Below are positions 30,684-39,437 of a stretch of 64,000 nucleotides of DNA, one piece after another (the stretch's first letter is position 1; each line of letters starts with the position of its first letter). A program made the position numbers and the translations under genes. Under the pieces are notes generated by a model. The model was not told where the DNA came from. It did not search any database and saw only the letters and a list, made by a program, of their open reading frames with translations. Source of the stretch: Gammaproteobacteria bacterium (lineage in GTDB: Bacteria > Pseudomonadota > Gammaproteobacteria > SZUA-229); assembly GCA_029881795.1 (NCBI GenBank), contig JAOULX010000005.1:1-64000 (forward strand). Reading direction: 5' to 3'.

Positions 30684-32216
30684 ATGTTTAATCATGAGCT
30701 AATGGTTACCATACTCAACTACTTTGCCATCGTATTTATTTTTATTATCGGCATTCTGGCTCTCGTTATAATCATCACTTATTTTCTGGATATTTTTCAG
30801 AGCAAACAGGCCATCCGCAGAAACTATCCCGTTATCGGTCACTTCCGCTACATGTTTGAACATATCGGCACCTTCTTTCGTCAGTACTTTTTCTCTGCCG
30901 ACCGCGAAGAACTGCCTTTTAATCGCGCCGAAAGATCCTGGGTTTATCGTGCCGCCAAGAATCTCAGCAATACCGTTGCTTTCGGTTCAACCCGTGATCT
31001 GAAACCTGTCGGCAGCGTTTTTTTTGTGAACTGTCCTTTTCCGACATTAGCCGACGCCGCCGCCGAACCGGAGCCGGTTATTATTGGCAGTGATTGCAGA
31101 CAACCTTATTGCGCGCATTCAATCCTCAATATTTCCGGCATGAGCTACGGTGCTATCTCCAAACCAGCTGTACTAGCCTTATCAAAAGGCGCCAAAAAAG
31201 CCGGCTGCTGGCTCAACACCGGCGAAGGCGGTTTATCACCCTATCACCTCAGAGGCGGAGCTGACATTGTCTTTCAAATTGGCACTGCCAAATACGGTGT
31301 GCGTGACGACGCCGGCAATCTGTCGGATGACAAGCTGCGTAATATTGCCAGGCATGAACAGGTTAAAATGTTCGAAATAAAAATGAGCCAGGGAGCCAAA
31401 CCGGGCAAGGGTGGCATTTTACCGGGTAACAAGGTCACCGAAGAAATTGCCCAGATCAGAGGAATTCCTCAGGGCATTGATTCAATCAGCCCCAACCGTC
31501 ACCCGGATATTAACAGTATTGACGATCTGCTCGATATGATCGAGCGGGTCAGAAACGTCACCGGCAAACCGGTAGGTTTTAAAATTGTTCTGGGCTCTTA
31601 TGACTGGCTTGATGAATTATTCAATGCGATTAACCAGCGCGGCCAGCAATCAGCACCTGATTTTATCACTCTTGATAGCGCAGATGGTGGCACCGGCGCA
31701 GCACCCATGAGCCTAATTGACTATGTCGGCCTGCCAATTTCAGAAAGCCTGCCGCTGCTGATCGATGCGTTAAACCGACACGCATTACGCTCGCGTATTA
31801 AAGTCATTGCTTCCGGCAAATTAATCAATCCTGCCAATGTTGCCTGGGCACTTTGCGTCGGTGCCGACTTTATCAGCTCTGCCCGCGGTTTTATGTTTGC
31901 TCTGGGCTGCATTCAGGCCCTGCAGTGCAATAAAAACACCTGCCCCACTGGCATTACCACACACAAGAAAAATTTACAGAAAGGCCTTGATGTAAACATC
32001 AAGTCTGAACGAGTCAAAAACTTTGTCGAAAATTTGGTACATGAAGTCTGTATTATCAGCCATTCAGTCGGCGTTCATTCACCACGCGAACTGCGTCGAA
32101 TACACGCCCGTATCGTGCAGCATACAGGCTTCTCAGTACCACTCAATGAGGTCTATCCTGATATTGTGGCACAGCCTGCCGCCGATAATATCAGCCACCT
32201 AAAGCAACAAGACTGA
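30684..32216 (+). CDS. FMN-binding glutamate-synthase-like oxidoreductase, membrane-anchored
   Basis: A 510-residue protein with an N-terminal transmembrane helix (about residues 10-36), then the GltB FMN/Fe-S barrel domain. Visible motifs are GEGGLSPYH, GAKPGKGGILPG (2-oxoglutarate/FMN region), DSADGGTGAAP and the 3Fe-4S cysteines in CIQALQCNKNTCPTG. It lacks the glutaminase domain of full GltB, so it cannot use glutamine itself. The family is common and annotated only as 'FMN-binding glutamate synthase family'. It lies 58 bases after the TPP enzyme and 55 before the DoxX gene. Confidence 0.88.
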   Translation: MFNHELMVTILNYFAIVFIFIIGILALVIIITYFLDIFQSKQAIRRNYPVIGHFRYMFEHIGTFFRQYFFSADREELPFNRAERSWVYRAAKNLSNTVAFGSTRDLKPVGSVFFVNCPFPTLADAAAEPEPVIIGSDCRQPYCAHSILNISGMSYGAISKPAVLALSKGAKKAGCWLNTGEGGLSPYHLRGGADIVFQIGTAKYGVRDDAGNLSDDKLRNIARHEQVKMFEIKMSQGAKPGKGGILPGNKVTEEIAQIRGIPQGIDSISPNRHPDINSIDDLLDMIERVRNVTGKPVGFKIVLGSYDWLDELFNAINQRGQQSAPDFITLDSADGGTGAAPMSLIDYVGLPISESLPLLIDALNRHALRSRIKVIASGKLINPANVAWALCVGADFISSARGFMFALGCIQALQCNKNTCPTGITTHKKNLQKGLDVNIKSERVKNFVENLVHEVCIISHSVGVHSPRELRRIHARIVQHTGFSVPLNEVYPDIVAQPAADNISHLKQQD

Positions 32217-32271
32217 ACTCTGAACAGACTATTGAGTCATACGTTTAACTTAAAAAAAAGCGGAGCGAGAT

Positions 32272-32730
32272 GTGGATAAAATAATTGATCTTATGGACAG
32301 GACAATAGAAAAACTTAACACTATTGGTGAGTTTCTTCCCTTATTAGCCATTCGCCTGCTGATTGCCTATGAGTTTTTCGATGCCGGCATTGAAAAATTC
32401 AAAGGTCAGAACTGGTTCAGCCAGATTCAGGATCAGTTTCCATTTCCATTTAATCTGCTACATACTGATATCAGCTGGTTTTTGGCAACCTGGTCTGAAA
32501 TTCTGGGATCAGTCGCCATTGCTGTCGGATTCGCAACACGCTTTTCAGCACTCTCACTCATCATTCTTGATCTGGTCGCCTGGTATAGCGTTCATGCCGA
32601 CAGCGGATACAATGTCTGCAGCAACGGCTTTAAACTGCCATTAATGTATCTGGTGTTATTATTGCCTTTATTATTTATCGGCCCAGGTCGTGCCAGCATC
32701 GATCACTTTATTGCTAAAAAATATTTATGA
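32272..32730 (+). CDS. DoxX family membrane protein
   Basis: A 152-residue protein with four hydrophobic helices and the DoxX segment LLAIRLLIAYEFFDAGIEKFKG. The start is a GTG, preceded by GGAG at a good distance. It overlaps the MNIO gene by four bases, so they are translationally coupled. DoxX proteins are regular members of hvf/buf/gig type MNIO operons (HvfD-like), where the role is not firmly established; membrane redox support or export is possible. Confidence 0.88.
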   Translation: MDKIIDLMDRTIEKLNTIGEFLPLLAIRLLIAYEFFDAGIEKFKGQNWFSQIQDQFPFPFNLLHTDISWFLATWSEILGSVAIAVGFATRFSALSLIILDLVAWYSVHADSGYNVCSNGFKLPLMYLVLLLPLLFIGPGRASIDHFIAKKYL

Positions 32731-33605
32731 TAGACAACTCAAATAAAACATTCCCGGTGCAGGATGCCGGCCTCGGCTTACGTCGCGAAATCATGGACGA
32801 AATGATGCAGGCAGATTTAAGCTCGCTTGGTTTCATGGAAGTCGCGCCGGAAAACTGGCTTGGCATGGGCGGTGCTTATGCAAAAAAATTTCGGCAAATG
32901 ACAGAACAACATGATTTTGTCGCGCATGGCTTATCATTGTCGATTGGCGGCCCCACAAAACTTGATACCGACTTTGTTAAAGACATCGCCCGATTTATCA
33001 AACATCATGACATCAAATGCTATTCAGAGCATTTAAGTTACTGTTCTGACGACGGACATATGTACGACCTGATGCCTATTCCCTTTACTGAAGAAGCAGT
33101 ACATTATGTTGCCAAACGTATCCGTCAGGTTCAGGATATTATCGGGCAGCGCATGGCAATAGAAAACGTTTCTTACTATGCCACTGTGGGTCAGGAATTA
33201 TCTGAGATCGAATTTATTAATGCTGTTATTTCTGAAGCAGACTGTGAGTTGCTGCTCGATGTTAATAATATCTATGTAAATTCTGTTAACCACTCTTATG
33301 ATGCGACAGCGTTTTTAAAACAACTGCCGGGTCAGCGTATTGCCTACGGCCATATTGCCGGCCATTACAATGAAGCCGATGATTTAATTGTCGATACGCA
33401 TGGTGCCGATGTCATTGATTCGGTCTGGCATCTGCTTGAAGCGGCTTATAAAGAATTCGGTGTATTCCCTACACTACTAGAACGTGATTTTAATATTCCA
33501 CCGGTCGCGCAGTTACTGGATGAAGTCGGGCAAATAAGCGCTTTGCAAAATAAATACAGCGCGCCGACAAGCGCAACCAATCAGCCAGCTAAGATTCATG
33601 CTTAA
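32727..33605 (+). CDS. hvfB: MNIO (DUF692) multinuclear iron oxidative enzyme
   Basis: A 292-residue TIM-barrel enzyme of the multinuclear non-haem iron family that modifies precursor-peptide cysteines using O2. Family blocks are GLGLRREIMDEM, EVAPENWLGMGG, HGLSLSIGG, SEHLSYC, IENVSYYA, LLDVNNIYVNS, AYGHIAGHY and DTHGADV, which supply the His, Glu, Asp and Asn metal ligands. It is coupled to the DoxX gene upstream and overlaps the DUF2063 gene by eight bases. Expected substrate is the EGKCG precursor encoded at 28.5 kb. Confidence 0.93.
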   Translation: MIDNSNKTFPVQDAGLGLRREIMDEMMQADLSSLGFMEVAPENWLGMGGAYAKKFRQMTEQHDFVAHGLSLSIGGPTKLDTDFVKDIARFIKHHDIKCYSEHLSYCSDDGHMYDLMPIPFTEEAVHYVAKRIRQVQDIIGQRMAIENVSYYATVGQELSEIEFINAVISEADCELLLDVNNIYVNSVNHSYDATAFLKQLPGQRIAYGHIAGHYNEADDLIVDTHGADVIDSVWHLLEAAYKEFGVFPTLLERDFNIPPVAQLLDEVGQISALQNKYSAPTSATNQPAKIHA

Positions 33606-34371
33606 ACAACAAGCGGTGTTTATACAGAAGCAATTCGAGTTTACGGCTAACATCCGCGACCCTGAAAACACGCAGACTCCGGCCGGCGTTGAAGAACGCC
33701 GAATGAATATATACCGCGAACTTTTTTACAATAATATCGAAGGCTTCATCAGCTCCGCCTTCCCGGTATTAAAAACCATTTACAGTGATCAGCACTGGCA
33801 TAAAATGGTGCGTGATTTTTTTATTAAACACCGCTGCCAAACCCCGCTGTTTCTTGAAATATCTCAGGAGTTTCTGTCTTACCTGCAGAATGAACGGATA
33901 CCACAGCCGGAAGACCCTGTGTATTTACACGAACTTGCACATTATGAATGGGTAGAGCTGGCATTAATGATCTCGGAGCAGCAAACCGACCTCAGTAATA
34001 TTGACCCCAACGGCGACTTACTTCTTAACTGCCCGGTTATCTCACCGCTGGCCCTTGTTTTAAGCTATCACTACCCGGTACATAAACTGGGTAGCGACTT
34101 CGTGCTTGACTGCAAGCCATCAACGGCGACGCATTTGATTGTTTATCGTAATCGCAACGACAAAGTCGAGTTCATGGAAGTTAACCCGGTAACCGCCCGA
34201 CTGCTGCAACTACTGAATGAAAACAAAACACTGAGCGGACAGCAAGCACTGCAGCAAATTGCCGAAGAACTGCAGAGTGAGCAACCTGACTTTATCATCA
34301 CAGCCGGTCATCAGGCACTACAGCAGTTACAACAACAGGGTATTGTATTAGGCGCAAGATACAGTTCATAA
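33598..34371 (+). CDS. hvfC: DUF2063 partner protein of the MNIO enzyme
   Basis: A 257-residue protein. The N-terminal DUF2063 domain (about residues 5-95: MNIYRELFYNNIEGFISSAFPVL, FFIKHRCQTPLFLEI) was once called a DNA-binding domain but acts as the peptide-recognition partner in MNIO complexes. A C-terminal winged-helix/RRE-like region follows. The short overlap with the MNIO gene fits a stable BC complex. The last gene of the maturation group. Confidence 0.92.
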   Translation: MLKQQAVFIQKQFEFTANIRDPENTQTPAGVEERRMNIYRELFYNNIEGFISSAFPVLKTIYSDQHWHKMVRDFFIKHRCQTPLFLEISQEFLSYLQNERIPQPEDPVYLHELAHYEWVELALMISEQQTDLSNIDPNGDLLLNCPVISPLALVLSYHYPVHKLGSDFVLDCKPSTATHLIVYRNRNDKVEFMEVNPVTARLLQLLNENKTLSGQQALQQIAEELQSEQPDFIITAGHQALQQLQQQGIVLGARYSS

Positions 34372-34403
34372 ATGGCAGTTCTTAAAAAGAAATTGCCGTA
34401 CAG

Positions 34404-34862
34404 TCACGATGAAAATATTTTATTCCACCAGCGCTGACGTGATTTTGGTGGTGGGAAAGCCTGCTGCAAATCACAGGGTGCCATCTTACTCATGACCCAG
34501 CCGGGTAAAGGTGGATTGTCACTGAAACCACAGCTAACCCCCAGATTATTGGGATCAAAAATTTTTATAAATGCAGGTTTTTCGGCATTATCAACATAAA
34601 CAATGCCGCAATAATCTTCATCATGTTCTTTGCGCAGCAACTGATCAATTTCATCGACAAACCTGAGCACTGATTCGGCATCTTTCGTCTCGGCAGGCAC
34701 CTCATCACCAACTGCATAAATAAACCAGCCGTCATCTATCTGCTTTTTAACATTAGTCCAGAGCTGATCGAGTTCAGGCCATTTCGTCATACCGTAAAAC
34801 AGCCCGCGGAATTTTTCTGCATACGGATGCAGCGTTTTTTTCTCAGCTTGTTTCATACTCAC
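34404..34862 (-). CDS. Conserved protein of the BTH_I0359 type, unknown function
   Basis: A 152-residue soluble protein. The segments LHPYAEKFRGLFYG, GWFIYAVGDEVP, HDEDYCGIVYVDN, KIFDPNNLGVSCGFSDNPPLPGW and a C-terminal SRQRWWNKIF tail recur in a conserved proteobacterial hypothetical family. The two cysteines may matter but no catalytic role is known. It converges on the MNIO group and is co-directional with the tetR gene upstream. Confidence 0.7.
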   Translation of the reverse strand: MSMKQAEKKTLHPYAEKFRGLFYGMTKWPELDQLWTNVKKQIDDGWFIYAVGDEVPAETKDAESVLRFVDEIDQLLRKEHDEDYCGIVYVDNAEKPAFIKIFDPNNLGVSCGFSDNPPLPGWVMSKMAPCDLQQAFPPPKSRQRWWNKIFSS

Positions 34863-34887
34863 CTGCTTGTTACTCAGTGTTTAAAGC

Positions 34888-35466
34888 TCAGTTTGCATTA
34901 AGCAAATCCGTCAACCACTGTTTATGTTGTTGTATACTCTGGCGTAAAAAATCAATATCATGGTAAACATTTGCAAGCACTGTTACACCCTGTAAACGTG
35001 CTAACATTTCCATTGATAATGATTTTGATCTTTCGGCTAAACCAGCCGCTAACATTTTTATCTCGATCCATTGCCGTAGCGTTTCAAAAATATCCGTTAC
35101 CTGCATCTGCAAATTTACAGATGATTTACTTAACTCCGAACTTATTGTGCCAACAGGGCAACCGTATTTAACAATATTTTCTTCATCTCGAAGCAGAACT
35201 TCCAGCAGATAAATCAGCTGCGCTTTAACATCATTCGAATAATTTTCACAGTCTTGCAGCAACTGTTTTATCAGCTGATGACGCTGCGTTAACACTGCGG
35301 TCAGAATGTCATCCTTGGTTTTAAAATAATAATAGAAATTCCCCCTTGGGATACCCGCTTTATCAGAAATATCACTGAATGAAGTCTGACTATAGCCATA
35401 CTGATAAAAGAGCTGGTCTGCCGCCTCAACGATCAGTTCTTTATTATTCAATCCCTGTTGATTCAT
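34888..35466 (-). CDS. TetR family transcriptional regulator
   Basis: A 192-residue repressor-type protein. The N-terminal helix-turn-helix reads YGYSQTSFSDISDKAGIPRGNFYYYFKTKDD, which is typical of the TetR/AcrR group. The C-terminal all-helical domain would bind an unknown ligand and has one cysteine (YGCPVG). It is preceded on the same strand by a DsrE2 gene. Dyads before each gene are candidate operators. Confidence 0.92.
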   Translation of the reverse strand: MNQQGLNNKELIVEAADQLFYQYGYSQTSFSDISDKAGIPRGNFYYYFKTKDDILTAVLTQRHQLIKQLLQDCENYSNDVKAQLIYLLEVLLRDEENIVKYGCPVGTISSELSKSSVNLQMQVTDIFETLRQWIEIKMLAAGLAERSKSLSMEMLARLQGVTVLANVYHDIDFLRQSIQQHKQWLTDLLNAN

Positions 35467-35487
35467 TAGCTATCAATCCGCGTTAAA

Positions 35488-35518
35488 CATGATGACGCAT
35501 ATTATATGCATAATCATG
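35488..35518. promoter_or_regulatory. 31-base dyad ahead of tetR
   Basis: CATGAT ... GCATAT-T-ATATGC ... ATCATG, twelve of fifteen pairs symmetrical about base 35503. It lies 22 bases before the tetR start and after the DsrE2 stop. It may be an operator for autoregulation. Confidence 0.5.
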
Positions 35519-35534
35519 ATCTGGCAGTATTAAA

Positions 35535-35999
35535 TCAGATAAACAAACAGACATCCGTTTCACCGGCAAATTCAAAAAAGGCTGCGGCCCCACCATAGTC
35601 CGCCTCATCAATAAACTCTGAATTGTCATAGTCAAATAAATCAACCGTCATCTGACAAGCCATCATCGATACCTCTGCTTCAATACAAAGATCACGCAGC
35701 TCTTCGATCGAGGCCACCCCTTTCGATTTCATTTTTTTCTTCATCATCACCGTCATCATGCTTTGCATACCCGGCACTGCCTGCAGTAAAACCGGAACTG
35801 GCATCGGCATTGGCATGCCCGGGTTACCAAGTGATGACACCTTTAGATCCAGCTTTTTTTTCATCAGCTCAAGACCATAAAAGGTAAAGAATATCTTCAC
35901 ATCATATCCCAGTGCCGCTGCCGTAGACGATAGAATAAATGGCGGATAGGCCCAGTCCAGTGTGCCCTTAGTAGCGATAATACCGAGTGATTTGCTCAT
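35535..35999 (-). CDS. DsrE2-like sulfur-relay family protein
   Basis: A 154-residue DsrE/DsrF/DsrH-like protein. The N terminus (LGIIATKGTLDWAYPPFILSS), a Met/Pro-rich stretch (GMPMPMPVPV) and the conserved cysteine in VSMMACQMTVDLF match the DsrE2 group, which handles persulfide sulfur via that cysteine. It is transcribed toward tetR, so the repressor probably controls a small sulfur-related operon. Confidence 0.85.
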   Translation of the reverse strand: MSKSLGIIATKGTLDWAYPPFILSSTAAALGYDVKIFFTFYGLELMKKKLDLKVSSLGNPGMPMPMPVPVLLQAVPGMQSMMTVMMKKKMKSKGVASIEELRDLCIEAEVSMMACQMTVDLFDYDNSEFIDEADYGGAAAFFEFAGETDVCLFI

Positions 36000-36035
36000 C
36001 TTTCATTCTCCTGTTTATTATTTGATCACACAAAT

Positions 36036-36057
36036 ATAAGACAGTCGTCTGACTAAT
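36036..36057. promoter_or_regulatory. TetR-type operator candidate
   Basis: A 22-base dyad (ATAAGACAGTCGTCTGAC...) with eight of eleven symmetrical pairs and an AGAC-4-GTCT core. It lies between the divergent DsrE2 and ABC-transporter genes, in a position to control both. Confidence 0.5.
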
Positions 36058-36167
36058 GCAAAATTTTACCCTATGAATTTGTTTATCGATAACAATAAAC
36101 CCACTTGATTATGACAAAACTGCCGATATAACTTATGATTCAGGGACAATACAGATCACGGATATTC

Positions 36168-37103
36168 ATGAAAGCTCTTAGTATTAATAATCTTCACAAA
36201 ACCTACCCTAACGGCTTTAGCGCTCTCAAAGGCGTCAACCTTGAGGTCGAGCAAGGTGATTTCTTTGCCTTGCTGGGTGCTAACGGCGCCGGTAAATCCA
36301 CCACCATTGGCATCATCAGCTCTCTGGTCAATAAAACCAGCGGTGAAGTCAGTGTGTTTGGTTACGACATCAATACTCAAACCAGTCTGGCTAAATCCTG
36401 CATCGGTCTGGTTCCGCAGGAATTTAATTTCAATGTGTTTGAGCCACTCGAAGAAATCCTGATCAATCAGGCCGGTTATTACGGCATTCCCCGTTCGCTT
36501 GCCAAACAACGTGCCGAAAAATATTTGAAGCAATTGCAACTCTGGGATAAACGCCGTGAAATGGCTCGTGAGCTGAGCGGCGGCATGAAACGCCGCTTAA
36601 TGATTGCCCGCGCACTGGTGCATGAACCCAGGTTACTGATACTGGACGAACCTACCGCCGGCGTTGATATAGAAATACGTCGTTCAATGTGGGACTTTTT
36701 GAAGCAGATTAATAATGAAGGCGTGACCATCATTCTGACTACGCACTATCTGGAAGAAGCAGAAAGTTTATGCAACCGTATTGCAATCATTGATAAAGGC
36801 GTCACCAAAGAACAGACCGATATGAAATCACTACTATCGAGTCTCAACAACGAAACCTTTGTGCTCGACCTCAACACCAATGACCATAAGATACCGGACT
36901 CGGTTGAAGGCTGCGAAATGATACTGATCGATAACAGCACCATCGAAGTCAATATTGCCAAAACACACAGCCTCAATGACCTGTTCGATGCACTCTCCAG
37001 ACATGGCATCGATGTAATGAGCATGCGCAACAAAACCAATCGGCTTGAACAGCTGTTTTTAAACGTGCTTGATGATCAAACACAAGCCCGCAACAAACCT
37101 TAA
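36168..37103 (+). CDS. ABC transporter ATP-binding protein (YadG/CcmA-like)
   Basis: ATPase of an ABC-2 type exporter, 311 residues from MKALSINNLH. Walker A is GANGAGKSTT, the signature is LSGGMKRRL, Walker B is LLILDEPTAGVD, and the H-loop is TTHYLEEAE. The C-terminal ~90 residues are a regulatory extension common in this group. Pairs with the permease gene 18 bases downstream. The substrate is unknown. Confidence 0.94.
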   Translation: MKALSINNLHKTYPNGFSALKGVNLEVEQGDFFALLGANGAGKSTTIGIISSLVNKTSGEVSVFGYDINTQTSLAKSCIGLVPQEFNFNVFEPLEEILINQAGYYGIPRSLAKQRAEKYLKQLQLWDKRREMARELSGGMKRRLMIARALVHEPRLLILDEPTAGVDIEIRRSMWDFLKQINNEGVTIILTTHYLEEAESLCNRIAIIDKGVTKEQTDMKSLLSSLNNETFVLDLNTNDHKIPDSVEGCEMILIDNSTIEVNIAKTHSLNDLFDALSRHGIDVMSMRNKTNRLEQLFLNVLDDQTQARNKP

Positions 37104-37121
37104 ACGGAACCCGTAATCACC

Positions 37122-37895
37122 ATGACCTTTAGCGAACAGTTTGTTGCTTTTAAAACCATTGTAATAAAAGAATACCTGCGATTTATGCGCATCTGGGTTC
37201 AGACACTGATCCCACCAGTGATTACCGTGGCCCTGTATTTTGTAATCTTTGGCAACCTTATCGGTTCGCAAATCGGTAACATCGGTGAATTTACCTATAT
37301 GCAGTTTATAGTGCCGGGGCTGGTATTAATGGCGCTGATCAGTAACTCATACGCCAACGTGGTATCGTCTTTTTATGGCTCGAAGTTTCAGCGAAACATT
37401 GAAGAAATGCTGATATCGCCTCTGCCCAATTACCTTATTTTAATCGGTTTTATTTCTGGCGGCATTGCACGCGGTGTTATCGTCGGGCTGTCGGTATTAG
37501 TGGTCTCACTTTTTTTTAGTGACTTACATATCCACAGCTACCTCATTACCATTATTGTTTTTTTATTAACCTCGACACTGTTTTCGCTGGCCGGCATTAT
37601 CAACGCCATTTACGCCAACAGTTTTGATGACATAACCATTATCCCGACCTTTGTACTGACACCGTTAACCTATCTAGGTGGGATATTTTATTCGATCCAG
37701 ATGTTACCGGAGTTCTGGCAACAGGTTTCGTTAATCAACCCGATACTTTATATGATTAACGCTTTTCGCTACGGTTTACTTGGCGTCAGCGATATTTCTT
37801 TAAGCCATGCCTTCATCATTATCATCGGTTTTATCATTGCGCTGTTTATGTTCTCGCTGCATTTACTGAACTCCGGCAAGGGACTTAAACACTGA
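37122..37895 (+). CDS. ABC-2 type transporter permease (YadH-like)
   Basis: A 257-residue permease with six hydrophobic helices. Segments FMRIWVQTLIPPVITVALYFVIFG and FVLTPLTYLGGIFYSI are typical of the YadH/ABC-2 family. It forms an export system with the preceding ATPase. Substrate not evident. Confidence 0.92.
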   Translation: MTFSEQFVAFKTIVIKEYLRFMRIWVQTLIPPVITVALYFVIFGNLIGSQIGNIGEFTYMQFIVPGLVLMALISNSYANVVSSFYGSKFQRNIEEMLISPLPNYLILIGFISGGIARGVIVGLSVLVVSLFFSDLHIHSYLITIIVFLLTSTLFSLAGIINAIYANSFDDITIIPTFVLTPLTYLGGIFYSIQMLPEFWQQVSLINPILYMINAFRYGLLGVSDISLSHAFIIIIGFIIALFMFSLHLLNSGKGLKH

Positions 37896-37936
37896 TCGCA
37901 GAATGAATTAACAGACTCAGCATACAGGGAACTATT

Positions 37937-39379
37937 ATGAGCAAACATTATCCACTAATGATTGCAGATCAGCAGATAGCCGCTGCCGGCCTGCTGGAAG
38001 TTAAAGCTGCTTTTGATGCCGAATTAATTGCCAGTGTTGATACAGCAGGTCCGGCTGCTGTTGAATCCGCCTTAGAAACCGCTGATGCACTGTTTAAAAA
38101 CAAACAAGACTGGCTACCGGTTGCCCGTCGTATCGAAATTTTTGAAAGCGCTGCCGAGATCATGCTGCAAAGCGCCGAAGAGCTGGCCCTGAATGCTGCA
38201 CAGGAAGGCGGCAAACCGCTGCTTGATTCACGAATTGAAGTGACCCGTGCGATTGATGGGATCAAAAACTGCATTGAGTTAATGCGTAATAATCACGGCG
38301 AAGAAATTCCGATGAGTATTAACGCCAGCTCCGCTAACCGACTGGCAATGACACGCCGTGAACCGATTGGCGTGGTAGTAGCTGTCAGCGCTTTCAATCA
38401 CCCGCTAAATTTAATTGTTCATCAGATCGGCCCTGCACTCGCAGCCGGATGTCCCGTCATTATCAAACCTGCTGAGGACACACCACTATCGTGTTTTGAT
38501 CTGATCAATATTTTTCGCGAAGCCGGCTTGCCCGCAGAATATTGCCAGGCGCTGGTCGTCAGTGACTTAACCGTTGCAACACAGTTAGTCACCGATCCAC
38601 GGGTCGGTTTTTTTAGTTTTATCGGCAGCGCCAAAGTGGGCTGGATGCTGCGCTCACAACTGGCAGCCGGCACCCGCTGCGCGCTGGAACACGGCGGAGT
38701 GGCTCCGGTCATTATTGCCGCCGATGCCGATTTAGATGATGTACTGCCACTGCTTGCGAAAGGTGGCTTTTACCATGCCGGCCAGGTCTGTGTTTCGGTG
38801 CAACGGGTCTTTGCCGAGGCTTCGGTTGCCCGCGAGGTCGCACAACGGCTCGCCGAGCTCGGTAACAATATGACGATCGGTGATCCGATGCTGGCAAGCA
38901 CTGAAATCGGCCCGCTAATTAGGCCACAGGAAACACGGCGCATCAGTGATTGGGTCAATGAAGCCATCAGTGAGGGCGCTGAATGTCTTGCCGGCGGTAA
39001 AGCCATCAGTGACAGTTGTTATCCTGCCACCGTACTTTATCAGCCTGACCGCAGCAGCAAAGTCTCGGTTAATGAAATCTTCGGCCCGGTGATCGCTGTT
39101 TATGCCTACGAAGATATCAATGATGCGATAGCACAAGCCAACGCACTTCCTTTTGCCTTCCAGGCCGCTGTTTGCACTAGCAACATTGATACGGCAATGC
39201 ACGTTTATAAAAACATAAATGCATCCGCGCTTATGATTAATGACCACACCGCTTTCAGGGTCGACTGGATGCCGTTCGCAGGTCTCAAACAATCCGGCCT
39301 CGGTGTCGGTGGTATTCCCCACACTTTCCGCGATATGCAGACCGAAAAGCTGCTGGTACTGCGCTCTAAAAACCTGTAA
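37937..39379 (+). CDS. NAD(P)-dependent aldehyde dehydrogenase family protein
   Basis: A 480-residue aldehyde dehydrogenase. The active-site Cys is in GGFYHAGQVCVSVQRV and the general-base Glu in ALEHGGVAP, where most relatives have LELGG. FSFIGSAKVGW is the cofactor-binding segment and NEIFGPVIAVY the C-terminal signature. The substrate is unknown. It lies between the ABC exporter and a disulfide reductase gene. Confidence 0.9.
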   Translation: MSKHYPLMIADQQIAAAGLLEVKAAFDAELIASVDTAGPAAVESALETADALFKNKQDWLPVARRIEIFESAAEIMLQSAEELALNAAQEGGKPLLDSRIEVTRAIDGIKNCIELMRNNHGEEIPMSINASSANRLAMTRREPIGVVVAVSAFNHPLNLIVHQIGPALAAGCPVIIKPAEDTPLSCFDLINIFREAGLPAEYCQALVVSDLTVATQLVTDPRVGFFSFIGSAKVGWMLRSQLAAGTRCALEHGGVAPVIIAADADLDDVLPLLAKGGFYHAGQVCVSVQRVFAEASVAREVAQRLAELGNNMTIGDPMLASTEIGPLIRPQETRRISDWVNEAISEGAECLAGGKAISDSCYPATVLYQPDRSSKVSVNEIFGPVIAVYAYEDINDAIAQANALPFAFQAAVCTSNIDTAMHVYKNINASALMINDHTAFRVDWMPFAGLKQSGLGVGGIPHTFRDMQTEKLLVLRSKNL

Positions 39380-39437
39380 CTCAGAATACAGACAAGGTAT
39401 CATTTGTCGCCTGACTCAAACAACACAGGTATCAGCC

